Part shown: piece after piece, positions 7,603 to 16,942 of the stretch | How positions within the stretch are numbered: the stretch's first letter is position 1 | How the letters are laid out: every line of letters begins with the position of its first letter | From: Lachnospiraceae bacterium | Lineage (GTDB): Bacteria > Bacillota > Clostridia > Lachnospirales > Lachnospiraceae | Direction of reading: 5' to 3' | Assembly (NCBI GenBank): GCA_017620255.1 | Contig: JAFZQU010000031.1 | Span: 99,212-163,211 of the forward strand | Length of the DNA: 64,000 nt | Notes under the pieces: generated by a model | The model's input: the letters and a program-made list of their open reading frames with translations, nothing else | Databases searched by the model: none | Told to the model about the DNA's origin: nothing | Made by a program: the position numbers and the translations under genes

Positions 7603-8538
7603 CTATTCCAGGAGAAGTTTCGCCGCACCGTATATGCCGGCGTCGTTTTCAAGCACCGCCAGCGTAAAGATCGCCGAAGCACTTGCATGAAATACATATT
7701 TCTTATAATACTTCTGTACATAGGGGATCAGTATGTCTCCCGCCTTCGACACACCGCCGCCGATGACGAAGATCTCCGGATTACAGATATCGGCTATGGT
7801 CGCAAGTCCCTTGCCGAGATAAAAACCGAATTCCTCCGCCACTTCCTTTGCCAGGGCATCGCCTGCTTTCACGGCATCCCAGGTGGATTTGGCAGAAAGC
7901 GGCTGGGATCTTAAGATACTCTCTGTATCCGTGCTTTCCAGTTTTTCTTTGGCAAGACGGACGATCCCGGTCGCGCTCGCATACTGTTCCAGACAGCCGA
8001 AATTACCGCATCCGCACGCTTCCGTTTCCTCATCGTTCATATGAATGTGTCCGATCTCACCGCCTGCACCGCCTGCGCCGACCAGCATTTTTCCGTTCAC
8101 GATGATACCGCCGCCAACGCCGGTTCCGAGCGTTACAAGGACCATGTCGTCATAGCCCTGACCGCCGCCCTTCCACTGTTCTCCAAGCGCTGCCACGTTC
8201 GCGTCGTTTCCGGCCTTGACCGGCAGTCCTGTCCGCTCGCTCAGTTCTTTCGGCAGGTTCACATTTCCCCATCCGAGATTAACCGCCTGGAATACAGTGC
8301 CGTTCACATCGACAGGTCCCGGAACGCCGACGCCGATCCCTAAGATATCTTCCTTTGACAGGCTCTTATCCGCGATCTTCTTTTTGATCGCATCCGCAAT
8401 ATCATCAAAAATATGGGATCCCTGATCTTCTGTCCTTGTAGGGATCTCCCACTTTTCCAACAGATCACCCTCTACTGTGAACAGTCCCATCTTGATCGTG
8501 GTGCCGCCCACGTCAACGCCAAAACAATACTTGCTCAT
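7603..8538 (-). CDS. glcK: ROK-family glucokinase
   Basis: The 311-residue protein starts with the phosphate-binding motif GVDVGGTTIKMG (8-19), has a second sugar/ATP motif VTLGTGVGGGIIVNG, and the ROK zinc motif CGCGNFGCLEQYAS. Such enzymes phosphorylate glucose to glucose 6-phosphate with ATP in the cytosol. Its place between hprK (11 bases upstream) and murB is a common clostridial arrangement and ties glucose entry to catabolite control. Specificity for glucose rather than N-acetylmannosamine or fructose is inferred from the family and context. Confidence 0.9.
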   Translation of the reverse strand: MSKYCFGVDVGGTTIKMGLFTVEGDLLEKWEIPTRTEDQGSHIFDDIADAIKKKIADKSLSKEDILGIGVGVPGPVDVNGTVFQAVNLGWGNVNLPKELSERTGLPVKAGNDANVAALGEQWKGGGQGYDDMVLVTLGTGVGGGIIVNGKMLVGAGGAGGEIGHIHMNDEETEACGCGNFGCLEQYASATGIVRLAKEKLESTDTESILRSQPLSAKSTWDAVKAGDALAKEVAEEFGFYLGKGLATIADICNPEIFVIGGGVSKAGDILIPYVQKYYKKYVFHASASAIFTLAVLENDAGIYGAAKLLLE

Positions 8539-8549
8539 CTGTTTCTCCT

Positions 8550-9482
8550 CTATTCATCATCACGCTGCTTCAGCGAATTCTGCACTCTCGCATATAATTC
8601 CTTGGCTGCATTGTATCCCATCTTCTTCTGGCGGAAGTTAACCGCTGCGGATTCGCAAATGATCGCAAGGTTACGTCCGGGACGGATCGGGATATTGTGA
8701 CATACGACCTTGTTGCCGAGGTATTCGATGTATTCTTCTTCCAGGCCGATCCGGTCGTAATTTTTGTCCTTATCCCACTCTTCCAGACGGATGACCAGAT
8801 CGATCGACTGCGTATCCCTGACGGAAGATACACCAAACAGCATCTTGACATCCACGATCCCGATGCCGCGCAGTTCGATCAGATGCTTGGTGATATCCGG
8901 TGCAGAGCCGATCAGTGTATCGTCACTGACTTTTCTTATTTCCACAACATCGTCCGTTACGAGACGATGTCCTCTCTTTACAAGTTCCAGAGCAGCTTCG
9001 CTCTTACCGATCCCGCTCTCGCCCGTGATCAGGACGCCTTCGCCGTAAACATCCACCAGTACGCCGTGTACGGAAATGCAGGGAGCGAGTTTGACGTTCA
9101 GCCAGCGGATGATCTCCGCCATAAACGCCGAAGTCGGTTTCTGCGTGGTGAGGACCGGTACATTCCTTTCCCTTGCGATCTCCAAAAACATGGGATCCGG
9201 CTGCAGTTCCCTGCAGAATACAAAGCAGGGGGCCTCTTCGCAGATCACCTCATTATAACGTTCTCTTCTTGTCTCTTCCGGCAGGCTCTCCATATAGGAG
9301 TATTCCACAAACCCGATGATCTCGACACGGCTCTTTTCAAAATGCTCCGTGTATCCCGCCAGCTGCAGGGCCGGGCGGTTGATATCCGGCTGTGTGATCT
9401 TGATCGCCGTGACATCGATCTCCGGTGTCAGATTGACAAGATCCATCTTCTCGATCAAAGTACTGACAGCTACAGTTGCCAT
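8550..9482 (-). CDS. hprK: HPr kinase/phosphorylase
   Basis: The 310-residue protein has an N-terminal regulatory domain and a C-terminal kinase domain with Walker A GESGIGKS (154-161), the catalytic His139 in ISVHG, and the family signature IELRGIGIVDVKMLFG (202-217). It phosphorylates HPr and Crh on Ser46 when glycolytic intermediates are high and reverses this when phosphate is high, controlling catabolite repression. Its likely substrate Crh is encoded four genes further down the same strand. The ordinary HPr gene is not in the window. Confidence 0.96.
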   Translation of the reverse strand: MATVAVSTLIEKMDLVNLTPEIDVTAIKITQPDINRPALQLAGYTEHFEKSRVEIIGFVEYSYMESLPEETRRERYNEVICEEAPCFVFCRELQPDPMFLEIARERNVPVLTTQKPTSAFMAEIIRWLNVKLAPCISVHGVLVDVYGEGVLITGESGIGKSEAALELVKRGHRLVTDDVVEIRKVSDDTLIGSAPDITKHLIELRGIGIVDVKMLFGVSSVRDTQSIDLVIRLEEWDKDKNYDRIGLEEEYIEYLGNKVVCHNIPIRPGRNLAIICESAAVNFRQKKMGYNAAKELYARVQNSLKQRDDE

Positions 9483-9546
9483 AGTATCCCCCGTTTACAG
9501 ATTGTCTTAAATTCCCGCATATTATATCACAATGCTGACTTTTATT

Positions 9547-11346
9547 CTATACTGTGTGAAAAAAATCATATACACGCTGCGCCGCCCGCGCGTTCATTCC
9601 GGGCAGTGACTGCAGTTCTTCCACCTCTGCCTTCTTCAGTTCCTCGATTCCCGCAAAGTGCCGCATGATCTCCCTGCGCCGTTTTTGCCCGATCTCGGGG
9701 ATATCATCCAATACGGAATGAACCTGACCTTTGCTTCGCAGGTTTCTGTGGAATGTGATCGCAAAACGGTGCGCCTCATCCTGTATCCTTGTGATCAGCT
9801 TAAAGCCTTCGCCCGACTTGTCGATCGCGATCTCCGTATTATTATAATACAGCCCTCTGGTGCGATGATTATTGTCCTTGACCATTCCGCACACCGGAAT
9901 GTCTATATGGCATTTTTCCATGACGGAAAGGGCTACCCCGACCTGTCCTTTTCCGCCGTCCATCATGATCAGGTCCGGCAGCTTGTCAAACTTTTCATCT
10001 TTTGCGAGTGCATGTTCAAACCGCCTCGTCAGGACTTCCGCAAGACTTGCATAGTCATTTGCCCCTTCAACCGATTTGATCCGGAATTTCCGGTAATCGT
10101 TTTTCTTCGGTTTTCCGTTTTCGAATACGACCATCGATCCGACGGAATCAAACCCGCTGATGTTGGATATGTCGTAAGCTTCTATCCTCCGGATCTCAAT
10201 ATCAAGCAGATCTTCCAGTTCACGGACCGCATTTCCTTCGCGTTTCAGTTTTTCAATGTCCTGTGCCAATACGATCTGCGCGTTCTTCTCGGCCAGTTCC
10301 ACCAGTTTTTCTTTCCGTCCCTTTTGCGGAACGGTGATGCGGACCCTGCTGCCGCGGATGGATTTCAGCCATTCCTCCAGCAGTTCCCTGTCTTCCACGG
10401 ATGTGGAGACGATCAGTTCTCCCGGGATCCCCGGGCAGGAAGCATAGTACTGTCCGATAAAGCTTTTCAGCACATCTTCCTTCTTCTCCCCTTCCGTATG
10501 TTCCATATAAAAGTGCTCCCTGCCGAGGATCTTGCCATCCCGGATAAAGAACACCTGCACGATCATCGCGGTCTCATTGCCTGCGATCGCGATGATATCC
10601 TTATCGTCACCCGACAGATCCGTGATCTTCTGCTTTTCGCTCACCTGTCCGATCGAACGCAGCATGTCCCTGTATTCAGCCGCCTTCTCGTAATCCATAT
10701 TTTCGGAAGCCTCCTGCATTTTGGCTTCCAATTGCTGCGTCAGGGGTTTCTGGTTCCCGTTCAGAAAAGACAGGACTTTTTGTACGTTTTCCGCATATTC
10801 TTCCTTGGAGATCTTTCCGATACAGGGTGCGCTGCACTGGCCGATATGGTAATACAGACACGGACCTCCGTGCAGACTGCGGCACGGGCGGATCTGATAC
10901 ACCTTCCTGAGAAGCTCTATGGTCTCCTTGACAGATGCAGCGGAGGTGTAGGGCCCGTAATATCTGGCATTGTCTTTTTTTACCTGTCTTGTGATATGGA
11001 TCCTCGGAAAATCTTCACGAACCGTGACTTTGATATAAGGATAGGTCTTGTCGTCCTTGAGCATCGTATTGTATTTTGGCTGATGCTCTTTGATCAGATT
11101 GTTTTCCAGGATCAGCGCCTCAAGTTCCGAGTCCGTCACCACGTACTCAAACCATTTGATCCTGCTGACCATCTGGGATATCTTCAGTGTTTTTTTTGTG
11201 CTTTCACGAAAATAGGACCGCACACGATTTTTGAGGATGACCGCTTTCCCCACATATATGATCCGGTCATCCTCATCGTGCATGATATATACGCCGGGTT
11301 TGGCCGGCAGTTTTTTCAGTTCTTCGGAAATATCGAACGTTTCCAT
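9547..11346 (-). CDS. uvrC: excinuclease ABC subunit C
   Basis: A 599-residue protein of typical UvrC length. The N-terminal GIY-YIG nuclease begins PGVYIMHDEDDRIIYVGKA (about 18-36), a UVR motif lies near 205-240 (MDYEKAAEYRDML), the RNase H-like nuclease core includes EAYDISNISG and DLIMMDGGKGQ, and tandem helix-hairpin-helix elements close the protein. UvrC cuts damaged DNA on both sides of the lesion in nucleotide-excision repair. It follows ftsH by 6 bases and precedes hprK by 64. Confidence 0.97.
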   Translation of the reverse strand: METFDISEELKKLPAKPGVYIMHDEDDRIIYVGKAVILKNRVRSYFRESTKKTLKISQMVSRIKWFEYVVTDSELEALILENNLIKEHQPKYNTMLKDDKTYPYIKVTVREDFPRIHITRQVKKDNARYYGPYTSAASVKETIELLRKVYQIRPCRSLHGGPCLYYHIGQCSAPCIGKISKEEYAENVQKVLSFLNGNQKPLTQQLEAKMQEASENMDYEKAAEYRDMLRSIGQVSEKQKITDLSGDDKDIIAIAGNETAMIVQVFFIRDGKILGREHFYMEHTEGEKKEDVLKSFIGQYYASCPGIPGELIVSTSVEDRELLEEWLKSIRGSRVRITVPQKGRKEKLVELAEKNAQIVLAQDIEKLKREGNAVRELEDLLDIEIRRIEAYDISNISGFDSVGSMVVFENGKPKKNDYRKFRIKSVEGANDYASLAEVLTRRFEHALAKDEKFDKLPDLIMMDGGKGQVGVALSVMEKCHIDIPVCGMVKDNNHRTRGLYYNNTEIAIDKSGEGFKLITRIQDEAHRFAITFHRNLRSKGQVHSVLDDIPEIGQKRRREIMRHFAGIEELKKAEVEELQSLPGMNARAAQRVYDFFHTV

Positions 11347-11352
11347 GCCCTG

Positions 11353-13341
11353 CTATTCTTCTGCTGTGTGTTCCGTGACCACGGCAACGGTTTCCTCTGC
11401 GGCTTCCCCCGTTGTCTCCACTGTGCTGTCTGCGGCAGCTTCCGTATCCTCAGCTGCGTCTTCCTTCTTCTCTTCTTCCGGAACGATCCCCTTGGCTCTG
11501 TTGAAGATCTCCATGAATTCTTTTCCGGTGATGGATTCTTTCTCGAGCAGGAATTCCGCCAGTTCGTTCATCAGTTCGCGGTTTTCGGTGAGCATGCGTT
11601 TTGCTTCTTCAAACGCTTCCGCAAGCATCCTCTGAACTTCCTTATCCACATCGGCAGCCGTATGATCCGAGCAGTTCATGACCGTTCTTCCGTTCAGGTA
11701 CTGGTCTTCGACCGACTCGATCTGTACGAGTCCGAAACGTTCGGACATACCGTACTGTGTGATCATCGCGCGTACGGAATGCGTTGCCTGCTCGATATCG
11801 TTAGCGGCACCGGTCGTGATCGAATCCGCTCCGAAGACGATCTCCTCTGCGGCACGTCCCGCCAGAGCGGTGATAACGCGTTCTTCCAGTTCTTTTTTGG
11901 AGCGCAGGTGTTTTTCTTCATCGGGAACATACCAGGCATAGCCGAGTGCGCCCATGGTACGCGGCACGATCGTGATCTTCTGGATCGGATCCGTATTCTT
12001 TTGCAGGGCGGATGCAAGCGCATGTCCGATCTCGTGGAAGGACACGATCCGTTTTTCTTCCTGACTCATGACACGGTCTTTCTTTTCCTTACCCATCATG
12101 ACCACTTCGATCGATTCGAGCAGATCCTTCTGGTTAACGGACTCTCTTCCCTGCTTGACGGCATTGATGGCCGCCTCGTTTACCATATTCGCAAGATCCG
12201 AGCCGACTGCGCCCGAGGTTGCAAGTGCGATCTCGTTAAAATCAACCGTATCGTCCATCAGCACATCCTTGGAATGTACTTTCAGGGTGTCCAGTCTGCC
12301 CTTGAGGTCCGGCTTGTCCACAATGATCCTGCGGTCAAAACGGCCGGGACGAAGCAGTGCCTTGTCTAAGATCTCCGGACGGTTTGTTGCCGCTAAGATC
12401 AGGATACCTTTGGAGGTATCGAATCCGTCCATCTCTGCGAGCAGCTGGTTCAGTGTCTGTTCTCTTTCATCGTTTCCGCCGCCGTATCTGCTGTCACGGC
12501 TTTTTCCGATCGCATCGATCTCATCGATAAAGATAATGCAGGGTGCATTCTTCTGTGCATCCTTAAACAGGTCGCGCACGCGGGATGCGCCCACGCCTAC
12601 ATACATTTCCACGAAATCCGAACCTGCCAGGGAGAAGAACGGTACATGCGCTTCTCCTGCGACTGCTTTTGCAAGCAGGGTTTTACCGGTTCCCGGAGGA
12701 CCTACGAGCAGGGCTCCCTTTGGCAGTTTGGCGCCGATCTTGACATATTTCCCCGGATTATGCAGGAAATCCACGACTTCCTGCAGGGATTCCTTTGCCT
12801 CATCCTGTCCGGCAACATCCCTGAAGGTCACGCCGGTCTCTTTCTGAATATAGACTTTGGCGGTGCTCTTTCCGACACCCATCATGCCGCCGCCTTTAGA
12901 CACCCTGCGCATCACAAAGCTTAAGATCACCCAGACGAGCACGATCGGCAGGACATAGCTGACCAGCACGGTTACGATCATCTCGGATGCATTCGATTCC
13001 TTTTGTTCAAACTTGACACCTGCCTTCAGCAGTCTGTCCGGAAGGCCCGTATCGTCTACGGGGACGGTGTAGTAAGTCTGCGTAACGTAGGGGTTTGGCT
13101 GTGCTTTCGGTGTGATCGTGATCTCTTCCCTGCTGATCTCAACACTTTCGATCTCTCCCGAATCCACCTTTTCCAGAAACTCGTCATAACTGATCTTCTG
13201 GTTGGAAGCGCCGTTCAACGTGGTACGCATATAAGAAAGGATCAGCAACATCACAAGGGATGCCGCAAGCAGGATAAAGATCGTCTGCCGGTTGCCGCCT
13301 TTATTGTTTTTATTCTGATTCTGATCGTTCTGGTTATCCAT
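11353..13341 (-). CDS. ftsH: ATP-dependent zinc metalloprotease FtsH
   Basis: The 662-residue membrane AAA protease has two N-terminal membrane segments (about 20-38 and 122-143) around an extracytoplasmic domain, Walker A GPPGTGKT (214-221), Walker [12 protein letters not shown], the second region of homology ending RPGRFDR (331-337), and the zinc site HEIGH (436-440). It removes unneeded membrane and cytosolic proteins. The C-terminal tail (about 615-662) is very rich in Glu, Ala and Thr, a low-complexity extension. A consensus promoter lies 35-63 bases upstream, so ftsH probably starts the large minus-strand operon that runs down to crh. Confidence 0.97.
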   Translation of the reverse strand: MDNQNDQNQNKNNKGGNRQTIFILLAASLVMLLILSYMRTTLNGASNQKISYDEFLEKVDSGEIESVEISREEITITPKAQPNPYVTQTYYTVPVDDTGLPDRLLKAGVKFEQKESNASEMIVTVLVSYVLPIVLVWVILSFVMRRVSKGGGMMGVGKSTAKVYIQKETGVTFRDVAGQDEAKESLQEVVDFLHNPGKYVKIGAKLPKGALLVGPPGTGKTLLAKAVAGEAHVPFFSLAGSDFVEMYVGVGASRVRDLFKDAQKNAPCIIFIDEIDAIGKSRDSRYGGGNDEREQTLNQLLAEMDGFDTSKGILILAATNRPEILDKALLRPGRFDRRIIVDKPDLKGRLDTLKVHSKDVLMDDTVDFNEIALATSGAVGSDLANMVNEAAINAVKQGRESVNQKDLLESIEVVMMGKEKKDRVMSQEEKRIVSFHEIGHALASALQKNTDPIQKITIVPRTMGALGYAWYVPDEEKHLRSKKELEERVITALAGRAAEEIVFGADSITTGAANDIEQATHSVRAMITQYGMSERFGLVQIESVEDQYLNGRTVMNCSDHTAADVDKEVQRMLAEAFEEAKRMLTENRELMNELAEFLLEKESITGKEFMEIFNRAKGIVPEEEKKEDAAEDTEAAADSTVETTGEAAEETVAVVTEHTAEE

Positions 13342-13375
13342 TCATATTCTCCCGAAAGTTTATTAACTACCCACA

Positions 13376-13404
13376 ATTATATGGATAGTTTTCGGATAAA
13401 TCAA
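13376..13404 (-). promoter_or_regulatory. sigma-A promoter for ftsH and downstream operon
   Basis: On the minus strand TTGATT (13399-13404) and TATAAT (13376-13381) are exactly 17 bases apart. The predicted start is about 28 bases before the ftsH ATG at 13341. Confidence 0.7.
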
Positions 13405-13462
13405 TAATCTGAATATGAAATTGTCATAAACTTATTCTGTAGATTTTTGCAGATAAATCCTT

Positions 13463-13468
13463 TATAAT
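13463..13468 (+). promoter_or_regulatory. -10 element for the MBOAT gene
   Basis: A perfect TATAAT lies 38 bases before the chosen ATG at 13506. The -35 region at 17-18 bases is weak. Its position rules out the upstream in-frame ATG at 13467, which overlaps the -10 box. Confidence 0.4.
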
Positions 13469-13505
13469 GAGCACGGGGAAGCATAAAAACGGCAGGGGAC
13501 ATTTC

Positions 13506-14969
13506 ATGGTCTTTAATTCCTATTCTTTTATCTTAATCTATCTTCCGGTTTGTGTGGCCGGGTTTCATCTGCTGAAACGCACGAAAGTTCCGGCACTGGC
13601 CAAGTATTTTCTCCTGTGTGCCTCTCTCTTTTTCTACGGCCTGCATAATCTCCGCTCCCTTCTGGTACTCTGTATCAGCGTTATGCTGAATTATGCCCTG
13701 TCCCTCTATCTTTGCAGGGAAGAAGCTGCTTTCAGAAAGGCTGTCCTTACGGCCGGGATCGTGCTGGATCTCGGGGCGCTGATCTACTGCAAGTATCTGC
13801 TGTTTTTTGAAGATGTGAGCAATTCCCTTTTCCATACACAGTTTGGAGCCATACCTCTGATCGTGCCGCTTGGCATCAGTTTTTATACCTTCACGCAGAT
13901 CGCGTATCTTGTGGATGCATACCGTGAAATGGTGCGCTATTCCTTCTCCGATTACGCACTTTTTATCACCTTCTTCCCAAAGATCACCGTCGGACCGATC
14001 GCACTGGCTTCCGAAATGATCCCGCAGTTCAAGCGCGCGGTCACGGAAAAATGTGACCCGGTTCTTTTGTCAAAAGGCCTTGTCGGACTGTCCTTCGGTC
14101 TGGCCAAAAAGGTGCTTCTGGCTGATTCCCTGGCCAAATACGTGGACTGGGGTTTTAACAACTTAAGCGCCCTCGGTACGACGAATGCGATCCTGGTCAT
14201 GCTGGCCTATACGATGCAGATCTATTTTGATTTTTCCGGGTACTGCGATATGGCAACAGGGATCTGCCTGATGCTCGGGCTTGATCTTGTGCGCAATTTC
14301 GATTCTCCTTACCGCGCGCTCTCTGTCACGGAGTTCTGGAAACGCTGGCATATTTCACTGACAAGATTTTTCCGCCGGTATGTATACTTTCCCCTTGGCG
14401 GAAACCGGAAAGGACGTGTGAGAACGGTCCTGAACCGTCTGCTGATCTTCCTGCTCAGCGGCCTCTGGCACGGTGCCTCCCTGAATTTTCTGATCTGGGG
14501 CGGGATCCACGGACTCGGGATCATCGTGAGCAAAGCGCTCGCGCCCGTATCTGTCAGGTGGCCTAAAGTGATCCGGTTTTTGCTGACCTTCACCTTCGTC
14601 AATCTGGCCTGGGTCTATTTCCGTGCACCTGACCTTCCCACCGCGCACGCGTTTTTTGCGCAGCTCTTTGCCGGAGGATTTGTACCCGTCAACATTGAAT
14701 TCATCGCGGCGGCCACGCCGAACGCCTGCAACATCCTGCAATGGCTGTTCATGCGGTTTACGCCGCTTTCCACATACTATACGGGAATGGTCATCGTCCT
14801 TTCCCTGCTTGGTTTTGCCGTGTTTGCATCCGTTAAGATGAAAAACACGGACGAGCGCATGGATCATTTTAAACCGACGGGCCGCCTTGCCGCAGCCTGC
14901 TCCATCCTGCTTGTTCTGGGGATCCTTTCTCTTTCGGAGATCTCCAAATTTATCTACGTGAACTTTTAA
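13506..14969 (+). CDS. MBOAT family O-acyltransferase (AlgI/DltB-like)
   Basis: A 487-residue polytopic membrane protein starting MVFNSYSFILIYLPV, the usual start of AlgI-like MBOAT proteins; AGGGGA precedes this ATG. Family markers are FPKITVGPI, FDFSGYCDMATGICLMLG, WKRWHISLTRFFRRYVYFPLGG and the catalytic histidine in LLSGLWHGASLNFLIWG. Such proteins pass acyl groups across the membrane to extracellular polysaccharides or teichoic acids. The next gene, 9 bases on, encodes an SGNH-like protein, the usual partner that completes transfer to the sugar. No acyl-carrier (DltC-like) gene is present, favouring polysaccharide O-acetylation over D-alanylation (inference). Confidence 0.9.
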   Translation: MVFNSYSFILIYLPVCVAGFHLLKRTKVPALAKYFLLCASLFFYGLHNLRSLLVLCISVMLNYALSLYLCREEAAFRKAVLTAGIVLDLGALIYCKYLLFFEDVSNSLFHTQFGAIPLIVPLGISFYTFTQIAYLVDAYREMVRYSFSDYALFITFFPKITVGPIALASEMIPQFKRAVTEKCDPVLLSKGLVGLSFGLAKKVLLADSLAKYVDWGFNNLSALGTTNAILVMLAYTMQIYFDFSGYCDMATGICLMLGLDLVRNFDSPYRALSVTEFWKRWHISLTRFFRRYVYFPLGGNRKGRVRTVLNRLLIFLLSGLWHGASLNFLIWGGIHGLGIIVSKALAPVSVRWPKVIRFLLTFTFVNLAWVYFRAPDLPTAHAFFAQLFAGGFVPVNIEFIAAATPNACNILQWLFMRFTPLSTYYTGMVIVLSLLGFAVFASVKMKNTDERMDHFKPTGRLAAACSILLVLGILSLSEISKFIYVNF

Positions 14970-14978
14970 GGATTACCT

Positions 14979-16019
14979 ATGAGCGCGAAACAGTTTTCTA
15001 TCCGCACAATCGCATATACGCTCCTTGCACTCTTTGTGATCGCCCTCCTTGTGATCATCGTTGACCCTTTCCTGCATTACCATGCGCCTATCGGGTCTTT
15101 GGAAGCCGTGGAAACGGATGAACGCTCCGCGATGATCGGTGTTGCAACAAATCTGCATTACGAAACTGCGCTGATCGGGTCTTCCATGAGTGAAAACTTT
15201 GACGCTTCCTGGTTTTCGGACGGCGTATTCGGAGACTCTTCCGTCAAACTCTGTATGCAGGGCGCACATTTCAGTGATTACGACATCCTTTTGAAAGAGG
15301 TTTGCCGTCATCCGGAGGTGAAGAATATTGTATTCAGTCTGGACAATTATCTTCTGATGAACAACCCGGATACCTATCCCGTCACGATCCCTTCCTATCT
15401 TTCGAACGGGACCGGTATTGACGATGCCTACTATGTGTGGAACCAGTCCGTACTGCTGGAATACATTCCCAAATTCCTGATCAACAATGCGGTAGAGACT
15501 GTAAACGATGCTTATGTCTGGGCGGACGATTATGTTTTTTCCACCTATATCGCACGCGGCGTATACAACACGCAGCGTCTCCTCGTTCCCGAGGAAGAAA
15601 AGCCCTATGACACCTATTTCCCGTTTGCGGATTCTTTCTTATCTTCCATCCGTCCCTATCTGGAGGAACGCAAAGACGTCACGTTCTATTTCTATGCAAG
15701 CCCTTACAGCATTTATTACTGGGACGACTGTGTGAGGCGCGGAAACCTGACGGCTGAGATCTGCACGCTGGAGCGTGTCTACAAAGAACTGCTCAGCTAT
15801 GACAATGTCCGGATCTTCTATTTCCAGAACGATTATGACCTGATCACGGACCTCGATCATTACCGGGATTATTCCCATTTCGACCAGTCCGTAAACCATT
15901 ATATGTACGAATGCATGCGTGACGGAAAAAAAGAAGTGTCGCAGGATGATTACTACGACACTTTGCTTGACATGTATGATTTTGCACTGAATTACGATTA
16001 CGAATCAGCTTTCCATTAG
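14979..16019 (+). CDS. SGNH-hydrolase-like membrane-anchored protein, partner of the MBOAT acyltransferase
   Basis: The 346-residue protein has one N-terminal membrane segment (about 10-29) and an extracytoplasmic domain. A GSS motif at 67-69 (ALIGSSMSENF) fits the block I nucleophile, and DYSH at 297-300 fits the Asp-x-x-His block V of SGNH esterases or acyltransferases, as in AlgX/AlgJ and DltD. It follows the MBOAT gene by 9 bases, so both likely form one acylation machine: the MBOAT exports the acyl group and this protein loads it on the glycan (inference). The 3' end overlaps the convergent nucleotidyltransferase gene by four bases. Confidence 0.75.
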   Translation: MSAKQFSIRTIAYTLLALFVIALLVIIVDPFLHYHAPIGSLEAVETDERSAMIGVATNLHYETALIGSSMSENFDASWFSDGVFGDSSVKLCMQGAHFSDYDILLKEVCRHPEVKNIVFSLDNYLLMNNPDTYPVTIPSYLSNGTGIDDAYYVWNQSVLLEYIPKFLINNAVETVNDAYVWADDYVFSTYIARGVYNTQRLLVPEEEKPYDTYFPFADSFLSSIRPYLEERKDVTFYFYASPYSIYYWDDCVRRGNLTAEICTLERVYKELLSYDNVRIFYFQNDYDLITDLDHYRDYSHFDQSVNHYMYECMRDGKKEVSQDDYYDTLLDMYDFALNYDYESAFH

Positions 16020-16930
16020 TCCCAGAGCACTTCCGGATAAACTCCTTCCGCTTTCAGTCTGCGGATACTTTCCTGTACAAACGGCTTGTCTTCCTGATAG
16101 GTAACGCCAAACCATTTTTCCTTTGTCTTTAAGACCTTCACTTCCGCACGGTCCTCTTTCAGCATGGCATCCACGATAAAAGGAAGGAAAAACTCGGATT
16201 TCAACGGGTTTGCAGGCACATTTTCTTTGAAGAATGCGATAAACCTCTGTTTTGCTTCCCTGAGGATACTCTCGCCGAATCCCCACATATTCATGGAAAC
16301 AGTGCTGTCCGTCGGAAGCGGTGTATCTTTGCCGTCTTCCGTATATACAATACCGCCGTCTTTCCACGTGATCGAGGTGCGTTCCACGATATCCGTCAGA
16401 TATCCGTCCGCATCCGTCTCGCACACGCCGCGGGACACGGAACCGTTTTCCGTCAGTGTCTTCTGCAGTTCATAGCCGACCATCGCATAGCAGTATTTCT
16501 CTTTGTCCGTATAGGATGAAAGATAGTCATAGATCAGTTTGAAGGCTTCCCTTCCGTAATAATCGTCTGCATTGATCACTGCAAAAGGCGCATCGATGAG
16601 AGACGCCGCGCTCAGCATCGCATGTCCCGTACCCCAGGGTTTCACGCGCCCTTCGGGAATGCTGAAACCTTCCGGGATCGTCGTAAGTTCCTGATAGGCG
16701 TAAAGGATGTTTGCCCGATTCCCGATGCGGTCACTGATACAGGCTCTGAAATCCGCCTCATGTTCCTTCTTGATCACAAAGATGATCTTTTCAAATCCTG
16801 CCTGCAGGGCATCATAAATACTGAAATCGATGATCTTGTTTCCCTGTCCGTCCACAGGATCGATCTGCTTTAATCCGCCGTATCTGCTACCCATACCTGC
16901 TGCCATGATAACTAAAACCGGTTTGTTCAT
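16016..16930 (-). CDS. sugar-phosphate nucleotidyltransferase
   Basis: A 304-residue protein of the NTP-transferase family. It begins with the nucleotide-binding signature VIMAAGMGSRYGG (7-19), has a lysine-containing GGLKQIDPV segment (18-26), the GTGHAM motif (about 95-100) and an INADDYYG metal-binding motif. The family activates sugar or sugar-alcohol phosphates with UTP, GTP or CTP. The exact substrate is not clear; it is shorter than typical GlmU, and lacks a C-terminal beta-helix. A DUF1846 gene lies 12 bases upstream on the same strand. Confidence 0.8.
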   Translation of the reverse strand: MNKPVLVIMAAGMGSRYGGLKQIDPVDGQGNKIIDFSIYDALQAGFEKIIFVIKKEHEADFRACISDRIGNRANILYAYQELTTIPEGFSIPEGRVKPWGTGHAMLSAASLIDAPFAVINADDYYGREAFKLIYDYLSSYTDKEKYCYAMVGYELQKTLTENGSVSRGVCETDADGYLTDIVERTSITWKDGGIVYTEDGKDTPLPTDSTVSMNMWGFGESILREAKQRFIAFFKENVPANPLKSEFFLPFIVDAMLKEDRAEVKVLKTKEKWFGVTYQEDKPFVQESIRRLKAEGVYPEVLWD

Positions 16931-16942
16931 CGTTGCACCTCC

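Noticed and set aside
9658..12369. Very long plus-strand open frame of 903 codons
   Set aside because: It is antisense to uvrC and ftsH, both of which have intact family motifs; the translation is rich in His, Phe and Arg and matches nothing.
13467..13505. Earlier ATG for the MBOAT gene
   Set aside because: It overlaps the -10 box and lacks a ribosome site; the ATG at 13506 has AGGGGA and the family start.
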